NCBI RefSeq assembly: GCF_003095655.1
Contig: NZ_CP029151.1
Span: 805,001-869,000, forward strand
DNA: 64,000 bases
Reading direction: 5' to 3'
DNA from: Dokdonia sp. Dokd-P16
GTDB taxonomy: Bacteria > Bacteroidota > Bacteroidia > Flavobacteriales > Flavobacteriaceae
The position numbers and the translations under genes are program-made. The notes below the pieces were generated by a model that saw nothing but the letters and a program-made list of their open reading frames with translations, was not told where the DNA came from and ran no database searches. Below are positions 19,167 to 27,227 of this stretch, in pieces. Numbering within the stretch: the stretch's first letter is position 1; each line of letters opens with the position of its first letter.

Positions 19167-19730
19167 GTGGCTAGAAAAAAGAATTATGATGAGCGTGAAG
19201 TAGTCGAGAAGGCTATGAATCTGTTCTGGAAAAATACCTACGAGTCTACCTCTATGCAAATGCTAGAGAAGGAAATGGGTATTAATAAATTCTCCATCTA
19301 TGCGAGCTTTGGTAATAAGCACGGTCTGTTTTTGGCAAGCTTATCTTTTTACAAAGAGAAAGTGGGCGCTATCATTAAGAAGTTTGCTAGCGGTACAAAT
19401 GGTGTTCAAGATATCAAGCAGTTTTTTATAGACTCTGTAACGATACTTGATCCAGACGGATCTCGCAATGGATGTTTGCTTACAAACACTTATAACGAAT
19501 TTGCAGCAAGTGAAGACGCTGTGATTCAAGAAGAGATGAATGCCTTTATGAGTAGTATAAAGGAGCTTTTTATTGAAAAGCTGAGAATGGACGGTAGTAA
19601 AGATGAAGCGACAATCATGCGTGAAGCAAACTTCCTTTTACTAGCAAAACATGGCCTAGCTGCTGCCTCACGAGTAAACACAACAAAAGAGATTGAAGAT
19701 TACATAGAGATGACGTTTAAAAACATCTAA
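19167..19730 (+). CDS. TetR/AcrR-family transcriptional regulator
   Basis: The start chosen is GTG at 19167, giving MARKKNYDEREVVEKAMNLF (187 residues). A TTG 21 bases earlier lies inside the promoter box. The N-terminal domain has the TetR helix-turn-helix (about residues 25-50, TSMQMLEKEMGINKFSIYASFGNKHGLF). The C-terminal part with NGCLLTNTYNEFAA resembles the ligand-binding domain of a common TetR subgroup. Similar inverted repeats before this gene and before the downstream AhpD-like gene suggest it represses both, and possibly the redox genes further down. Confidence 0.93.
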   Translation: MARKKNYDEREVVEKAMNLFWKNTYESTSMQMLEKEMGINKFSIYASFGNKHGLFLASLSFYKEKVGAIIKKFASGTNGVQDIKQFFIDSVTILDPDGSRNGCLLTNTYNEFAASEDAVIQEEMNAFMSSIKELFIEKLRMDGSKDEATIMREANFLLLAKHGLAAASRVNTTKEIEDYIEMTFKNI

Positions 19731-19749
19731 CTATTTTTTTACTATAAAA

Positions 19750-19765
19750 CTAAACGAACGTTTAG
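19750..19765. promoter_or_regulatory. candidate TetR operator 2 (perfect inverted repeat)
   Basis: CTAAACG-AA-CGTTTAG, a perfect 7-bp inverted repeat with a 2-base centre, lies 31 bases before the AhpD-like gene and 20 bases after the regulator stop. Confidence 0.7.
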
Positions 19766-19796
19766 ATAATATTAACATACATTAAAAATTACAATT

Positions 19797-20348
19797 ATGA
19801 CTTCATTAAACATTCACAACATAGAAAGCGCACCACAAGAAAGTAAAGCACTTTTAGAAAAATCACAAAAAGCTTACGGGATGATTCCTGGTTTACATGG
19901 CGTACTTGCTGAGTCTCCACAATTACTAGATGCATACCAACAACTACATGAGTTATTTACAAACTCTTCATTTAACGCAGATGAGTTAACGGTAGTATGG
20001 CAAACAATTAACGTAGAGCATGCATGTCACTACTGCGTACCAGCACACACAGGTATCGCAAAAATGATGAAAGTAGATGACGCAATCATCGAGGCTTTAC
20101 GTAACGAGACTCCACTAGAAGATGCAAAACTAGAAGCACTACGTACATTCACTTTATCACTTACACGTAACCGTGGTAACGTTTCTCAAGAAGATCTTAC
20201 TGCATTTTATGCAGCTGGATATGGAGAAAGACAAGTGCTAGATATCATCTTAGGATTATCTCAAAAAGTAATAAGTAACTACACAAATCACATCGCAAAC
20301 ACACCTGTAGATGCTGCATTTGAGAAGTTTGCTTGGGAAAAAAAATAA
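19797..20348 (+). CDS. carboxymuconolactone decarboxylase-family protein (AhpD-like)
   Basis: A 183-residue alpha-helical protein. The redox motif is NVEHACHYCVPAHTGIAKM (about residues 73-91): Glu, His, CxxC and a following His, as in AhpD-type peroxidase partners. It probably takes part in thiol-dependent detoxification of peroxides or electrophiles in the cytoplasm. It is the first gene under the perfect operator and is followed by a strong terminator, so it may be the main target of the TetR protein. Confidence 0.9.
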   Translation: MTSLNIHNIESAPQESKALLEKSQKAYGMIPGLHGVLAESPQLLDAYQQLHELFTNSSFNADELTVVWQTINVEHACHYCVPAHTGIAKMMKVDDAIIEALRNETPLEDAKLEALRTFTLSLTRNRGNVSQEDLTAFYAAGYGERQVLDIILGLSQKVISNYTNHIANTPVDAAFEKFAWEKK

Positions 20349-20371
20349 GTAACTCCCCTAACTTAATTAAT

Positions 20372-20406
20372 AACAAGCCTTCCTCAATATTGTAGGAAGG
20401 CTTGTT
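20372..20406 (+). terminator. terminator after the AhpD-like gene
   Basis: AACAAGCCTTCCT and AGGAAGGCTTGTT form a perfect 13-bp stem around CAATATTGT, ending in TTT. Confidence 0.88.
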
Positions 20407-20419
20407 TAAAACAAATCAT

Positions 20420-21148
20420 ATGAGTATTTCAATAGAAAATAAAGTAGCATTAGTCACTGGCGCAAATAGAGGTATTGGTAAAGCGATTGTGGAGTCATTT
20501 TTAGACCACGGAGCAAAGAAAGTATATCTAGCGGTACGTGATACAAACTCTACAAAAGAACTAGAAGAAAAGTATGGTGATAAAGTAGTCACTTTACAAG
20601 CAGATGTGTCAAACACAGCCTCTATAAAAACACTAGCAGCACACGCTACAGATGTAGATGTAGTAGTAAACAATGCAGGAATAGGGACACCACAGTCTAT
20701 CATAAGTGATGATGTAGAAGAAGATTTTCTTAATCAGCTACAGGTAAATGCTTTTGGATTAGTGCGTGTTGCAAACGCTTTCGCGAAAACGTTAGAAAGC
20801 AACAAAGGAGCATTAGTACAATTAAACTCTATTGCTTCTATCAAGAACTTCTCTCAACTCTCTACGTATTCTGCATCAAAAGCTGCATCATATTCTTTAA
20901 CACAAGGAATTCGCACAGAATTAAGTCCACGAGGAATTAATGTACTAAGTGTACACCCAGGCCCCGTAGATACAGATATGGCAGCAAAGGCAGGTTTTGA
21001 AAATGGAGCTACAACTTCTGAAATTTCTGAAGGAATTGTAAGCGCCTTAAAAGCTGGAGATTTCCACTTATTTCCAGATGATATGGCGAAGCAGTTTGAG
21101 AAAGAATACGAGAACTTTTCTAACAACATCGTAACTTCAGATTTTTAA
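20420..21148 (+). CDS. short-chain dehydrogenase/reductase
   Basis: A 242-residue NAD(P)-dependent oxidoreductase. It has the nucleotide-binding TGANRGIG (about residues 13-20), the NNAG motif in VVVNNAGIG, the catalytic Ser in QLNSIASI, and YSASK (Tyr-x-x-x-Lys). The ATG at 20420 is used, since the in-frame TTG upstream lies in the terminator. A palindrome copy (core 20780-20787) encodes AFAK in a helix between NNAG and the catalytic Ser. It is the first gene of a close set with the EthD, lipoprotein, oxygenase-like and DsbA-like genes. The substrate is unknown. Confidence 0.94.
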   Translation: MSISIENKVALVTGANRGIGKAIVESFLDHGAKKVYLAVRDTNSTKELEEKYGDKVVTLQADVSNTASIKTLAAHATDVDVVVNNAGIGTPQSIISDDVEEDFLNQLQVNAFGLVRVANAFAKTLESNKGALVQLNSIASIKNFSQLSTYSASKAASYSLTQGIRTELSPRGINVLSVHPGPVDTDMAAKAGFENGATTSEISEGIVSALKAGDFHLFPDDMAKQFEKEYENFSNNIVTSDF

Positions 21149-21176
21149 GGAGTAATTTCACTTTAAAACAAATATC

Positions 21177-21491
21177 ATGATAAAAGTATCTGTAATGTAC
21201 CCTAATAGTGATAGTGTTAAATTTGACACCGACTATTATAAAAATAGCCACTTACCTATGATTCAAGAATCACTAGGTGACGCATTAAAAGGATTAGAAC
21301 TAGAAGTAGGAATTGCTGGAAGAGCGCCTGGAGAGCTTGCACCTTATGTAGCGATTGCTCATTTAAAATTTGATAGTGTTGCTTCTTTCCAAGAAAGCTT
21401 TGCGCCACACCAAGAGAAGTTTGCAGCAGATGTTGAAAACTACAGCAACGTGCAAGGAGAATTACAGATAAGTGAAATCATAGCTTTGTAA
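21177..21491 (+). CDS. EthD-family protein
   Basis: A 104-residue ferredoxin-like (dimeric alpha/beta barrel) protein. The N-terminal MIKVSVMYPNSDSVKFDTDYYKNSHLPM is typical of EthD proteins, with a conserved His in 'SHLPM' and a second conserved block FDSVASFQESF. Members assist in degradation of ethers or aromatic compounds or act as small monooxygenase-like proteins. It follows the SDR by 28 bases and fits a detoxification role. Confidence 0.88.
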   Translation: MIKVSVMYPNSDSVKFDTDYYKNSHLPMIQESLGDALKGLELEVGIAGRAPGELAPYVAIAHLKFDSVASFQESFAPHQEKFAADVENYSNVQGELQISEIIAL

Positions 21492-21501
21492 TACACCTCT
21501 T

Positions 21502-22323
21502 TTGAAAATAAATTTTTTAAATATTATAGTTTGTGTACTTCTATTATCATGCGGAGATAATAGAGGTACTCAACAAACTAAAGAGTCAAAAGAATCTGTA
21601 ATGACTTTTGAAAATAAAGGTCATGAGTTGGTGTATAACATGGTTCAAAAAGTAGGTGACTACAGGAGCCTATTAGACAAGAAAGATGTCATCTACACAT
21701 ACACCTATAAAACCGCCGATGGTAAAGTAGATGTTGCTACAGAAAAATATTTATTTGATGGAGAGCTATCCTACGGTTTATATGATCAACATGAAAGGAC
21801 AATACCCCAGCTAGAAGGAGCTATTGAGCAAGGATATGATGGGAATGAATATTGGTTAAAACATGACGGAGAGATTGTAACAGACCAACTTCTTATTGAC
21901 AAGGTGATGTTTAATAGACCCACCAATTTATATTGGTTTGCAATGATGCCAAAATTGCTAGATCCTAATATAGTATACAATTATATAGGAGAGACTGTAA
22001 TTAATGAAGCAACGTATGACATTGTCAAGGTCTCCTTTAATATACCCAACAAGGAGAATACAGATGTTTATAAAGTATATATAAATCAAGACACAGGTCT
22101 CGTAGATCAGTTTCTTTTTACAGTCGCAGCATACAATGTAATCGACACTCCTTATTTGATGCAACTTAAGTATGAAGCTATAGACGGACTATTAATTCCT
22201 ACGCAAAGAACATATCAAAAATCAAATTGGGATGGTGTTGATTATAACGGACCTTCGACAGAAGTTACTTGGACTGATATTTCTTTTAATAATGGATTAA
22301 CCATAAAAGATTTCAAAAAATAA
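21502..22323 (+). CDS. lipoprotein, DUF6503-like
   Basis: A 273-residue lipoprotein. The TTG at 21502 is chosen because it gives the signal MKINFLNIIVCVLLLSC (acceptor Cys17). Starting at the later ATG would lose it. The gene begins only 10 bases after the EthD stop. The body (YTYKTADGKVDVATEKYLFDGE..., FNRPTNLYWFAM, VDQFLFTV) resembles a family of secreted Bacteroidota proteins that I recall as DUF6503, with no known function. Confidence 0.75.
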   Translation: MKINFLNIIVCVLLLSCGDNRGTQQTKESKESVMTFENKGHELVYNMVQKVGDYRSLLDKKDVIYTYTYKTADGKVDVATEKYLFDGELSYGLYDQHERTIPQLEGAIEQGYDGNEYWLKHDGEIVTDQLLIDKVMFNRPTNLYWFAMMPKLLDPNIVYNYIGETVINEATYDIVKVSFNIPNKENTDVYKVYINQDTGLVDQFLFTVAAYNVIDTPYLMQLKYEAIDGLLIPTQRTYQKSNWDGVDYNGPSTEVTWTDISFNNGLTIKDFKK

Positions 22324-22336
22324 AGTTGCTATCGCT

Positions 22337-23005
22337 ATGGAAAAGTTAAGTGTCAACATAAAAAAAATAGCAAAAGATGCTATTAGAGATGTTTTTAGAA
22401 CTGACACTAGCAAACCTGGTTTTATTCATATTGATTTAGGAGAAGATTCTTCCTCTAGCGAACTGAGAGCTACTATGGTTGCTCTTAAAAAAGAATTATC
22501 TAGCTATACAAAAGCAACTTACAATAGACCATTAAGCTACCACTGGCTTGTCCGTTTTGATCAACAAGTGAATACGCCTTTCCATGTAGATAACGCTGCA
22601 GATCAATCTTTTTTAATGCTGGGCTATGAACCAACTGCAATACAAAGCGAGCTGTATATAGGAGACTATCACAAGTATGCTAAGGAAAGTGAAGATGCTC
22701 CAAAAAGCTACCTTAAAGAATTTACACCTGTTTTTGAAAACAATCTAGAGCATCTCAAACCGTACATTACAAAAGTGGAGACCTTGTCAAATAATTCTTA
22801 TAGTATTGTATTGATAAATAATAGTGTTCCTAAGCAAAACAATGAAACATTAGGTGCGTTTCATAAAGCAACAATGCGTTCTCAAGATCTCTCAAAAGAG
22901 AGAGTGGTAAATTCTATGATTATGAACATGCTTCCTGAGCATGAAATCGCACTCAATGAACCAGATGAACAGCACTTTATTACAACTAGCGAAATAAGTA
23001 AATAG
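22337..23005 (+). CDS. hypothetical protein, possibly 2-oxoglutarate/Fe(II)-oxygenase-like
   Basis: A 222-residue soluble protein with no sure family. The stretch YHWLVRFDQQVNTPFHVDNAADQSFLML (about 67-94) contains HxD (His82, Asp84) preceded by a strand, and later GAFHKATMRSQDL offers a third His about 93 residues on. His-x-Asp...His is the iron-binding arrangement of 2OG-Fe(II) oxygenases, but the downstream Arg for 2OG is not obvious. It sits between the lipoprotein and the DsbA-like gene, with 13- and 4-base gaps, in one operon. Confidence 0.55.
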   Translation: MEKLSVNIKKIAKDAIRDVFRTDTSKPGFIHIDLGEDSSSSELRATMVALKKELSSYTKATYNRPLSYHWLVRFDQQVNTPFHVDNAADQSFLMLGYEPTAIQSELYIGDYHKYAKESEDAPKSYLKEFTPVFENNLEHLKPYITKVETLSNNSYSIVLINNSVPKQNNETLGAFHKATMRSQDLSKERVVNSMIMNMLPEHEIALNEPDEQHFITTSEISK

Positions 23006-23009
23006 TAAA

Positions 23010-23657
23010 ATGATGAAAGAAAAATTAAAAATAGATATTGTCTCAGATGTAGTTTGCCCATGGTGTACCGTAGGTTACAAACGCTTAGAAAAAGCAATAT
23101 CAGAACTTGGTATTGAAGACCAAATAGAGATTGAGTGGCAACCATTTGAGTTAAATCCTCAAATGCCTGCCGAAGGTCAGAACGTAAACGAGCATATTAC
23201 AGAAAAATATGGATCAACCGTGGAGCAACAAAAAGAGTCTAAGCAACGACTGGTAGATGCTGGAAATGAGCTTGGCTTTACGTTTGACTATTTTGACGAT
23301 ATGAGAATTGTAAATACTTTTGATGCACATGTATTATTAGAGTATGCAAAGAAATTTGACAAACAAACAGCATTAAAAATGCGACTTACTGCTGCTTACT
23401 TTAGTGAGCGTAAGGATGTATCTCAAAGAGAGGTCTTAAAACAAGCACTACTTGACGTTGGCTTAGATGCAGAGGAAGGTCTGGCTTTACTTGAAAATGA
23501 AGAAGCTCGTTATGAAGTAAGAACGCAACAAGGTTACTGGAAGAACTTAGGTGTAAACTCAGTTCCTACTATTGTTTTTAATAGAAAAAGTGCGGTTACT
23601 GGAGCACAACCTGTTGATTTATTTAAGAAAGTACTCTCCGAACTTATTGCAGAATAA
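23010..23657 (+). CDS. DsbA-family oxidoreductase (FrnE-like)
   Basis: A 215-residue cytoplasmic thioredoxin-fold protein. The active site is CPWC in DVVCPWCTVGYKRLEKAI (about residues 17-20), and the fold closes with the cis-Pro loop GVNSVPTIVFNRK. This is the layout of the FrnE/2-hydroxychromene-2-carboxylate isomerase group rather than periplasmic DsbA, and no signal peptide is present. It is the last gene of the SDR-EthD operon and is followed by a terminator. It supports an oxidative-stress role for the cluster. Confidence 0.92.
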   Translation: MMKEKLKIDIVSDVVCPWCTVGYKRLEKAISELGIEDQIEIEWQPFELNPQMPAEGQNVNEHITEKYGSTVEQQKESKQRLVDAGNELGFTFDYFDDMRIVNTFDAHVLLEYAKKFDKQTALKMRLTAAYFSERKDVSQREVLKQALLDVGLDAEEGLALLENEEARYEVRTQQGYWKNLGVNSVPTIVFNRKSAVTGAQPVDLFKKVLSELIAE

Positions 23658-23720
23658 AAGGATATAGATAATCATTCTTTAGAATTCGCTTTTCCCTAAA
23701 AGCTTTTTTAAAGAATATAG

Positions 23721-23765
23721 AACCCGTACATAATGCTCAAAAAGCATCTTGTGCGGGTTTTCTTT
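23721..23765 (+). terminator. terminator after the DsbA-like gene
   Basis: AACCCGTACA pairs with TGTGCGGGTT (one G-T pair). An inner ATGCTC/AAGCAT region adds to the hairpin, and TTTCTTTT follows. Confidence 0.75.
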
Positions 23766-23835
23766 TATAGTATATCATGTCCTAATTATGGAAGACTCCT
23801 TTATATGAGCCTATACTACTTAACTCATAAAGGGA

Positions 23836-24300
23836 TTACTTGGCATTTACTCGTTTATCATTTTCCCAAACTCCTTGCTCCGTAATGTTACCTTTATTAT
23901 CAAATACTTTTCCTTTACCGTTCTTCCTATCATCCTTCCACTTCCCGCTCCATTTTGTCCCAGTTATTAAGATGAGAGATCCCTTACCATGTCGTTTTCC
24001 TTTCTTAAACGATCCTTCATAACGCATTCCATTTGCCCAAGTGTAAGTACCTTTTCCAGAAACATATGCGCCAGAAAGTCTACCAGAATAGGTTGTTCCA
24101 TCTAACCACTTTACAACACCTTGAGTATATCGTCCTCCTAATATTTCTACATCAAAAATAGCTCCTTGTAATTCAAACTTATGCCATCCGTCTGGCCAAG
24201 ACTTTACCTCTAGATTAGTAGGCAATATTTTAATTCCTTGTGCGTGTACCGCTGTAAATATCCCTACGAAGAGAACCGATAGTAATAGTAATTTTTTCAT
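23836..24300 (-). CDS. secreted MORN-repeat protein
   Basis: A 154-residue protein with a signal peptide (MKKLLLLSVLFVGIFTAVHAQ). Several classical MORN repeats follow, for example GTTYSGRLSGAYVSGKGTYTWANG, MRYEGSFKKGKRHGKG and TKWSGKWKDDRKNGKGKV. The repeats form a short beta-sheet rod, and function is unknown. It differs from the MORN_2 protein at 16.3 kb in repeat type. It is convergent with the DsbA-like operon. Confidence 0.85.
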   Translation of the reverse strand: MKKLLLLSVLFVGIFTAVHAQGIKILPTNLEVKSWPDGWHKFELQGAIFDVEILGGRYTQGVVKWLDGTTYSGRLSGAYVSGKGTYTWANGMRYEGSFKKGKRHGKGSLILITGTKWSGKWKDDRKNGKGKVFDNKGNITEQGVWENDKRVNAK

Positions 24301-24471
24301 TTTAATAGCTTTATCTCAAATACGTCGCTATCTATTCACGAAAACTTACACAACCTCATTACAAAACGATAAACACCTCATTATGAATGGCAACTAATAA
24401 TAAATAAATTTTAAAATGAAAAGTTTTTAATTTTTATTCGACCTAGTGATTGTAATTAACGTATCAAATCA

Positions 24472-24855
24472 ATGGAAATGGAACACAATAAAAACATTAT
24501 TATTTTTGACGGAGCTTGTAATCTCTGTAATGGTGTTGTGGGCTGGCTCCTTAAATTTGCACCAAGCGAATTGTTTGAATGTATCGCCTTTCAATCTCCA
24601 AAAGGTCAGCATATTTTAAAAGAATATGGAAGACCTACAGATCGTTTAGATACCGTAATGCTTATTGAAAATCAAGAACTACATACACATTCTGATGGGT
24701 TTTTAAAGATCATTTCTAAAATCCCAAAGTGGAAATCGGTAGCAGCACTACTTGCATTTATCCCAAGAATCATACGTGATTTTATTTACAACACTGCTTC
24801 TCGCAATAGACTTAAATGGTTTGGTGCTTCTTCATCTTGTACTATTAATATATAG
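24472..24855 (+). CDS. DCC-family thiol-disulfide oxidoreductase (DUF393)
   Basis: A 127-residue protein. DGACNLCNGVVGWLLKFAP near the N-terminus is the DxxCxxC motif that names the DCC family (PF04134), and YRxxSRNRLKWFG-like ASRNRLKWFGAS near the end is also typical. It is a small predicted disulfide oxidoreductase. Either the ATG at 24472 or that at 24478 could be used. Confidence 0.92.
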   Translation: MEMEHNKNIIIFDGACNLCNGVVGWLLKFAPSELFECIAFQSPKGQHILKEYGRPTDRLDTVMLIENQELHTHSDGFLKIISKIPKWKSVAALLAFIPRIIRDFIYNTASRNRLKWFGASSSCTINI

Positions 24856-24909
24856 TTATAACATAGAAACCCAACACTCCCTAAGAAGCATTGGGTTTCA
24901 TCAAACAAC

Positions 24910-24939
24910 AAAAAGCGACACCCGTAGGTGTCGCTTTTT
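24910..24939. terminator. bidirectional terminator
   Basis: AAAAAGCGACACC and GGTGTCGCTTTTT form a perfect 13-bp stem around CGTA with A-run and T-run on the two sides. It separates the convergent DCC and YiaA genes. Confidence 0.9.
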
Positions 24940-24940
24940 G

Positions 24941-25402
24941 CTAGTTGTCATTAATACTATCTATAAACTTTACATCTCGTGTATTCTTTTGCACCGCTAT
25001 GGCTGAAAACAGACTTAATGTAAAAGACATTCCATAAAATCCTTTCTCACTTAATTCTAGATCTGCATTCCATAAACCTACAACGAGTAATAAGATAGAG
25101 ACGATAGTGACAAACCAACTTATACCATAATAAATATCTGTTACTAGCACTCCTTCTAGTCTATCTCTCACGCTTTTTTGTACTGATACTACAGCAAATA
25201 ATCCAAATAGTAATACTGTAAAGTAATATCCCTTTTCATTGAGGTACATATCTGCATTCCATAGTCCTACACAAAAGGACACCATCCCTACAAATAATGC
25301 ACTCCATGATGCACTTATAAAAGCTCCCGTAGGCTTGTTTGAAAATGGTTCTTGTTTTTTATTCTTCTTTTCTGTTACTGGTGTTTCAAATTGATTTTCC
25401 AT
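24941..25402 (-). CDS. YiaA/YiaB-family inner-membrane protein
   Basis: A 153-residue membrane protein built from two related halves, each with two helices and the motif GLWNADxxLxEKGxY ([15 protein letters not shown] and [15 protein letters not shown]), followed by [11 protein letters not shown] and [11 protein letters not shown]. This duplication is the YiaA/YiaB two-helix domain (PF05360). The function is unknown. The gene's promoter side faces the second repeat array. Confidence 0.92.
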   Translation of the reverse strand: MENQFETPVTEKKNKKQEPFSNKPTGAFISASWSALFVGMVSFCVGLWNADMYLNEKGYYFTVLLFGLFAVVSVQKSVRDRLEGVLVTDIYYGISWFVTIVSILLLVVGLWNADLELSEKGFYGMSFTLSLFSAIAVQKNTRDVKFIDSINDN

Positions 25403-25439
25403 AATAGTTGTTGTTTGTTGTTGTTTAATTGGTAATTGT

Positions 25440-25960
25440 GATATTCTAAAAAGCTTTCTCCATCTCTAAAGAGTGGCCTTTTCTAATTGTAAATCTGATT
25501 TTCTCCCTTTAGGGTTGGGGTAAAAAATCTCATTTTCTAAAAAGCTTTCCCCAACCCTAAAGGATGGCTTTTTCTGGGTGTGATTAATAATTTTCTCCCT
25601 TTAGGGACGGGGTAAAAACCTGATGTTCTAAAAAGCTTCCCCAGCCCTAAATGGTGGCTTTTTCTAATTGTAATCCTGATGTTCTCTATTTAGGGGCGGG
25701 TTAAAAAATCCGATGTTCTCCCTTTAGGGTCGGGGTAAAAATCTGATGTTCTAAAAAGCTTCCCCCATCCCTAAAGGGTGGCTTTTTCTAATTGTAATCT
25801 TGGTTTTCTCCATTTAGGGTTGGGGAAAAATTCTGATATTCTAAAAAGCTTTCCCCATCCCTAAAGGGTGGCTTTTTCTAATTGTAATCTTGGTTTTCTC
25901 CCTTTAGGGTCGGGGCAAAAATCTGATGTTCTCCCTTTAGGGCTGGGGCGATAAATCATC
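25440..25960. repeat. second intergenic repeat array (type-d elements)
   Basis: About 520 bases with no independent gene. At least five copies of a unit of roughly 90-125 bases are seen, each with CTAAAAAGCTTTCCCC-(AACCC or ATCCC)-TAAAGGGTGGCTTTTTCT followed by TTCTCCCTTTAGGGTYGGGG in opposite sense, so neighbouring elements face each other and can form long hairpins. The elements match the type-d parts of the 9.6-10.6 kb array. The array runs into the 3' end of the zinc-ribbon gene. Confidence 0.88.
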
Positions 25961-27076
25961 TTTTATAATTTCTTCTTCAGTTTTGTCTTCTTTTGCTATC
26001 TCCATAATATGATCTCCGCAGGAGTAACAGTGTGGCAGGTGTGCATAATTTGTAGTCTCACAGCTATTGCAATCTTTAAAGAGTTGGAGCCCACAATGAC
26101 GGCAGTAGTTGGTTACTTTTAGACTTCCTGCTACTCCTTTTTTTCCACCGCTCTGGTGAAACTCATTAATAAGATAATCTTTACCACAGCTAGGGCACAT
26201 ATGGTTTTCTAATGCTTTCTCTGCAACCTCTTCTTTTATTTGCTTTGATCGCTCTTGGGTAGATTGTTGTAAATCTTCTTTCTTGCGTTTTATAAATGCT
26301 TGTAGTGACCGTATTGCATATACTCCTAAAAAGATGGAAAGTAGGATACCGATTGTAAATCTCACATATCCTCCGTAGCTAGGTAAGTAAGGCACTAAAC
26401 CTACAAAAAAGCTATAGAAAGAAAAGAACACATACCCACGATATAATGGCCAGTACGTATGCTTTCTTTTCTTTACAAGCATCCATAAACCTAGCAACAG
26501 TATAGGAAGTACAAATAGCAATCGTTTTAAAAAGATGCTCAGCTCATAACTTCTTACAGCATCATCATGTAGATTATACACTACCTCCATAGCCTCCTGC
26601 TCTTGCAAACTATAGACTGCCTGTGTATCTCTTAATGTTAAGATAGCTGCTGCATAAACAGACTTCTCTGTCTCGTAAGATTGTATCACTTTTTGAATGG
26701 AGTCCATCGTAAGGTTACGCTTTCGCACCTCGGCATCTACTGTAGATGATTGCGTAGCTGTACGTGTGGAAATCCAAGATTTAAAAGAGCGCTGCTCTTG
26801 AGATAAGGTAGTTTTGGCTAACTCAAGATTTATTTCTAAAGCCTCCTGACTACGGTATTGTTCATTTATTGAATCTTGAACCGCACGGTATAACGTTCTA
26901 TGAGTATCCACATCTGTTTGCGATTCAAAATTTTCTAGCGTAGGACGATTATCAGATTCATCAATATCCCAGATAATTCTATTTGCAAGTCCTATTAAAA
27001 AAGCAGCCAGTAATATACTTATAACGTAGTGTACTACGGTTGTCGTTCTTGACAGTTTTTTGTTATTAAATTCCAT
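25937..27076 (-). CDS. membrane protein with coiled coil and C-terminal zinc ribbons
   Basis: A 379-residue protein with one N-terminal membrane helix (about 16-36), a long polar helical segment (about 55-175, coiled-coil-like), three further membrane helices (about 180-255), and a cytoplasmic tail with paired cysteines CPSC, CRHC, CNSC and CYSC (about 292-362) that should bind two zinc ions. No named family is recognised. The last residues, DLSPQP, and the TAA stop come from the CCCTAAAGGG repeat element, so the present C-terminus was set by insertion of a repeat. Confidence 0.75.
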   Translation of the reverse strand: MEFNNKKLSRTTTVVHYVISILLAAFLIGLANRIIWDIDESDNRPTLENFESQTDVDTHRTLYRAVQDSINEQYRSQEALEINLELAKTTLSQEQRSFKSWISTRTATQSSTVDAEVRKRNLTMDSIQKVIQSYETEKSVYAAAILTLRDTQAVYSLQEQEAMEVVYNLHDDAVRSYELSIFLKRLLFVLPILLLGLWMLVKKRKHTYWPLYRGYVFFSFYSFFVGLVPYLPSYGGYVRFTIGILLSIFLGVYAIRSLQAFIKRKKEDLQQSTQERSKQIKEEVAEKALENHMCPSCGKDYLINEFHQSGGKKGVAGSLKVTNYCRHCGLQLFKDCNSCETTNYAHLPHCYSCGDHIMEIAKEDKTEEEIIKDDLSPQP

Positions 27077-27227
27077 GACCTTGTTGTTTGATTACAAGGC
27101 AAAGATGCAGTGATGTAGGAGCTAATAAAATCTAATATTTCAATATTACTTATGATATAAATAGAAATAAACATCATTTAATTCCTATATTTATTGCACT
27201 TTAAACAGATAAAACTTACGATTTAAA

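Noticed and set aside
26715-26735. Further palindrome copy (ACGCTTTCGCACC)
   Set aside because: Only one half is present, so it is not counted.
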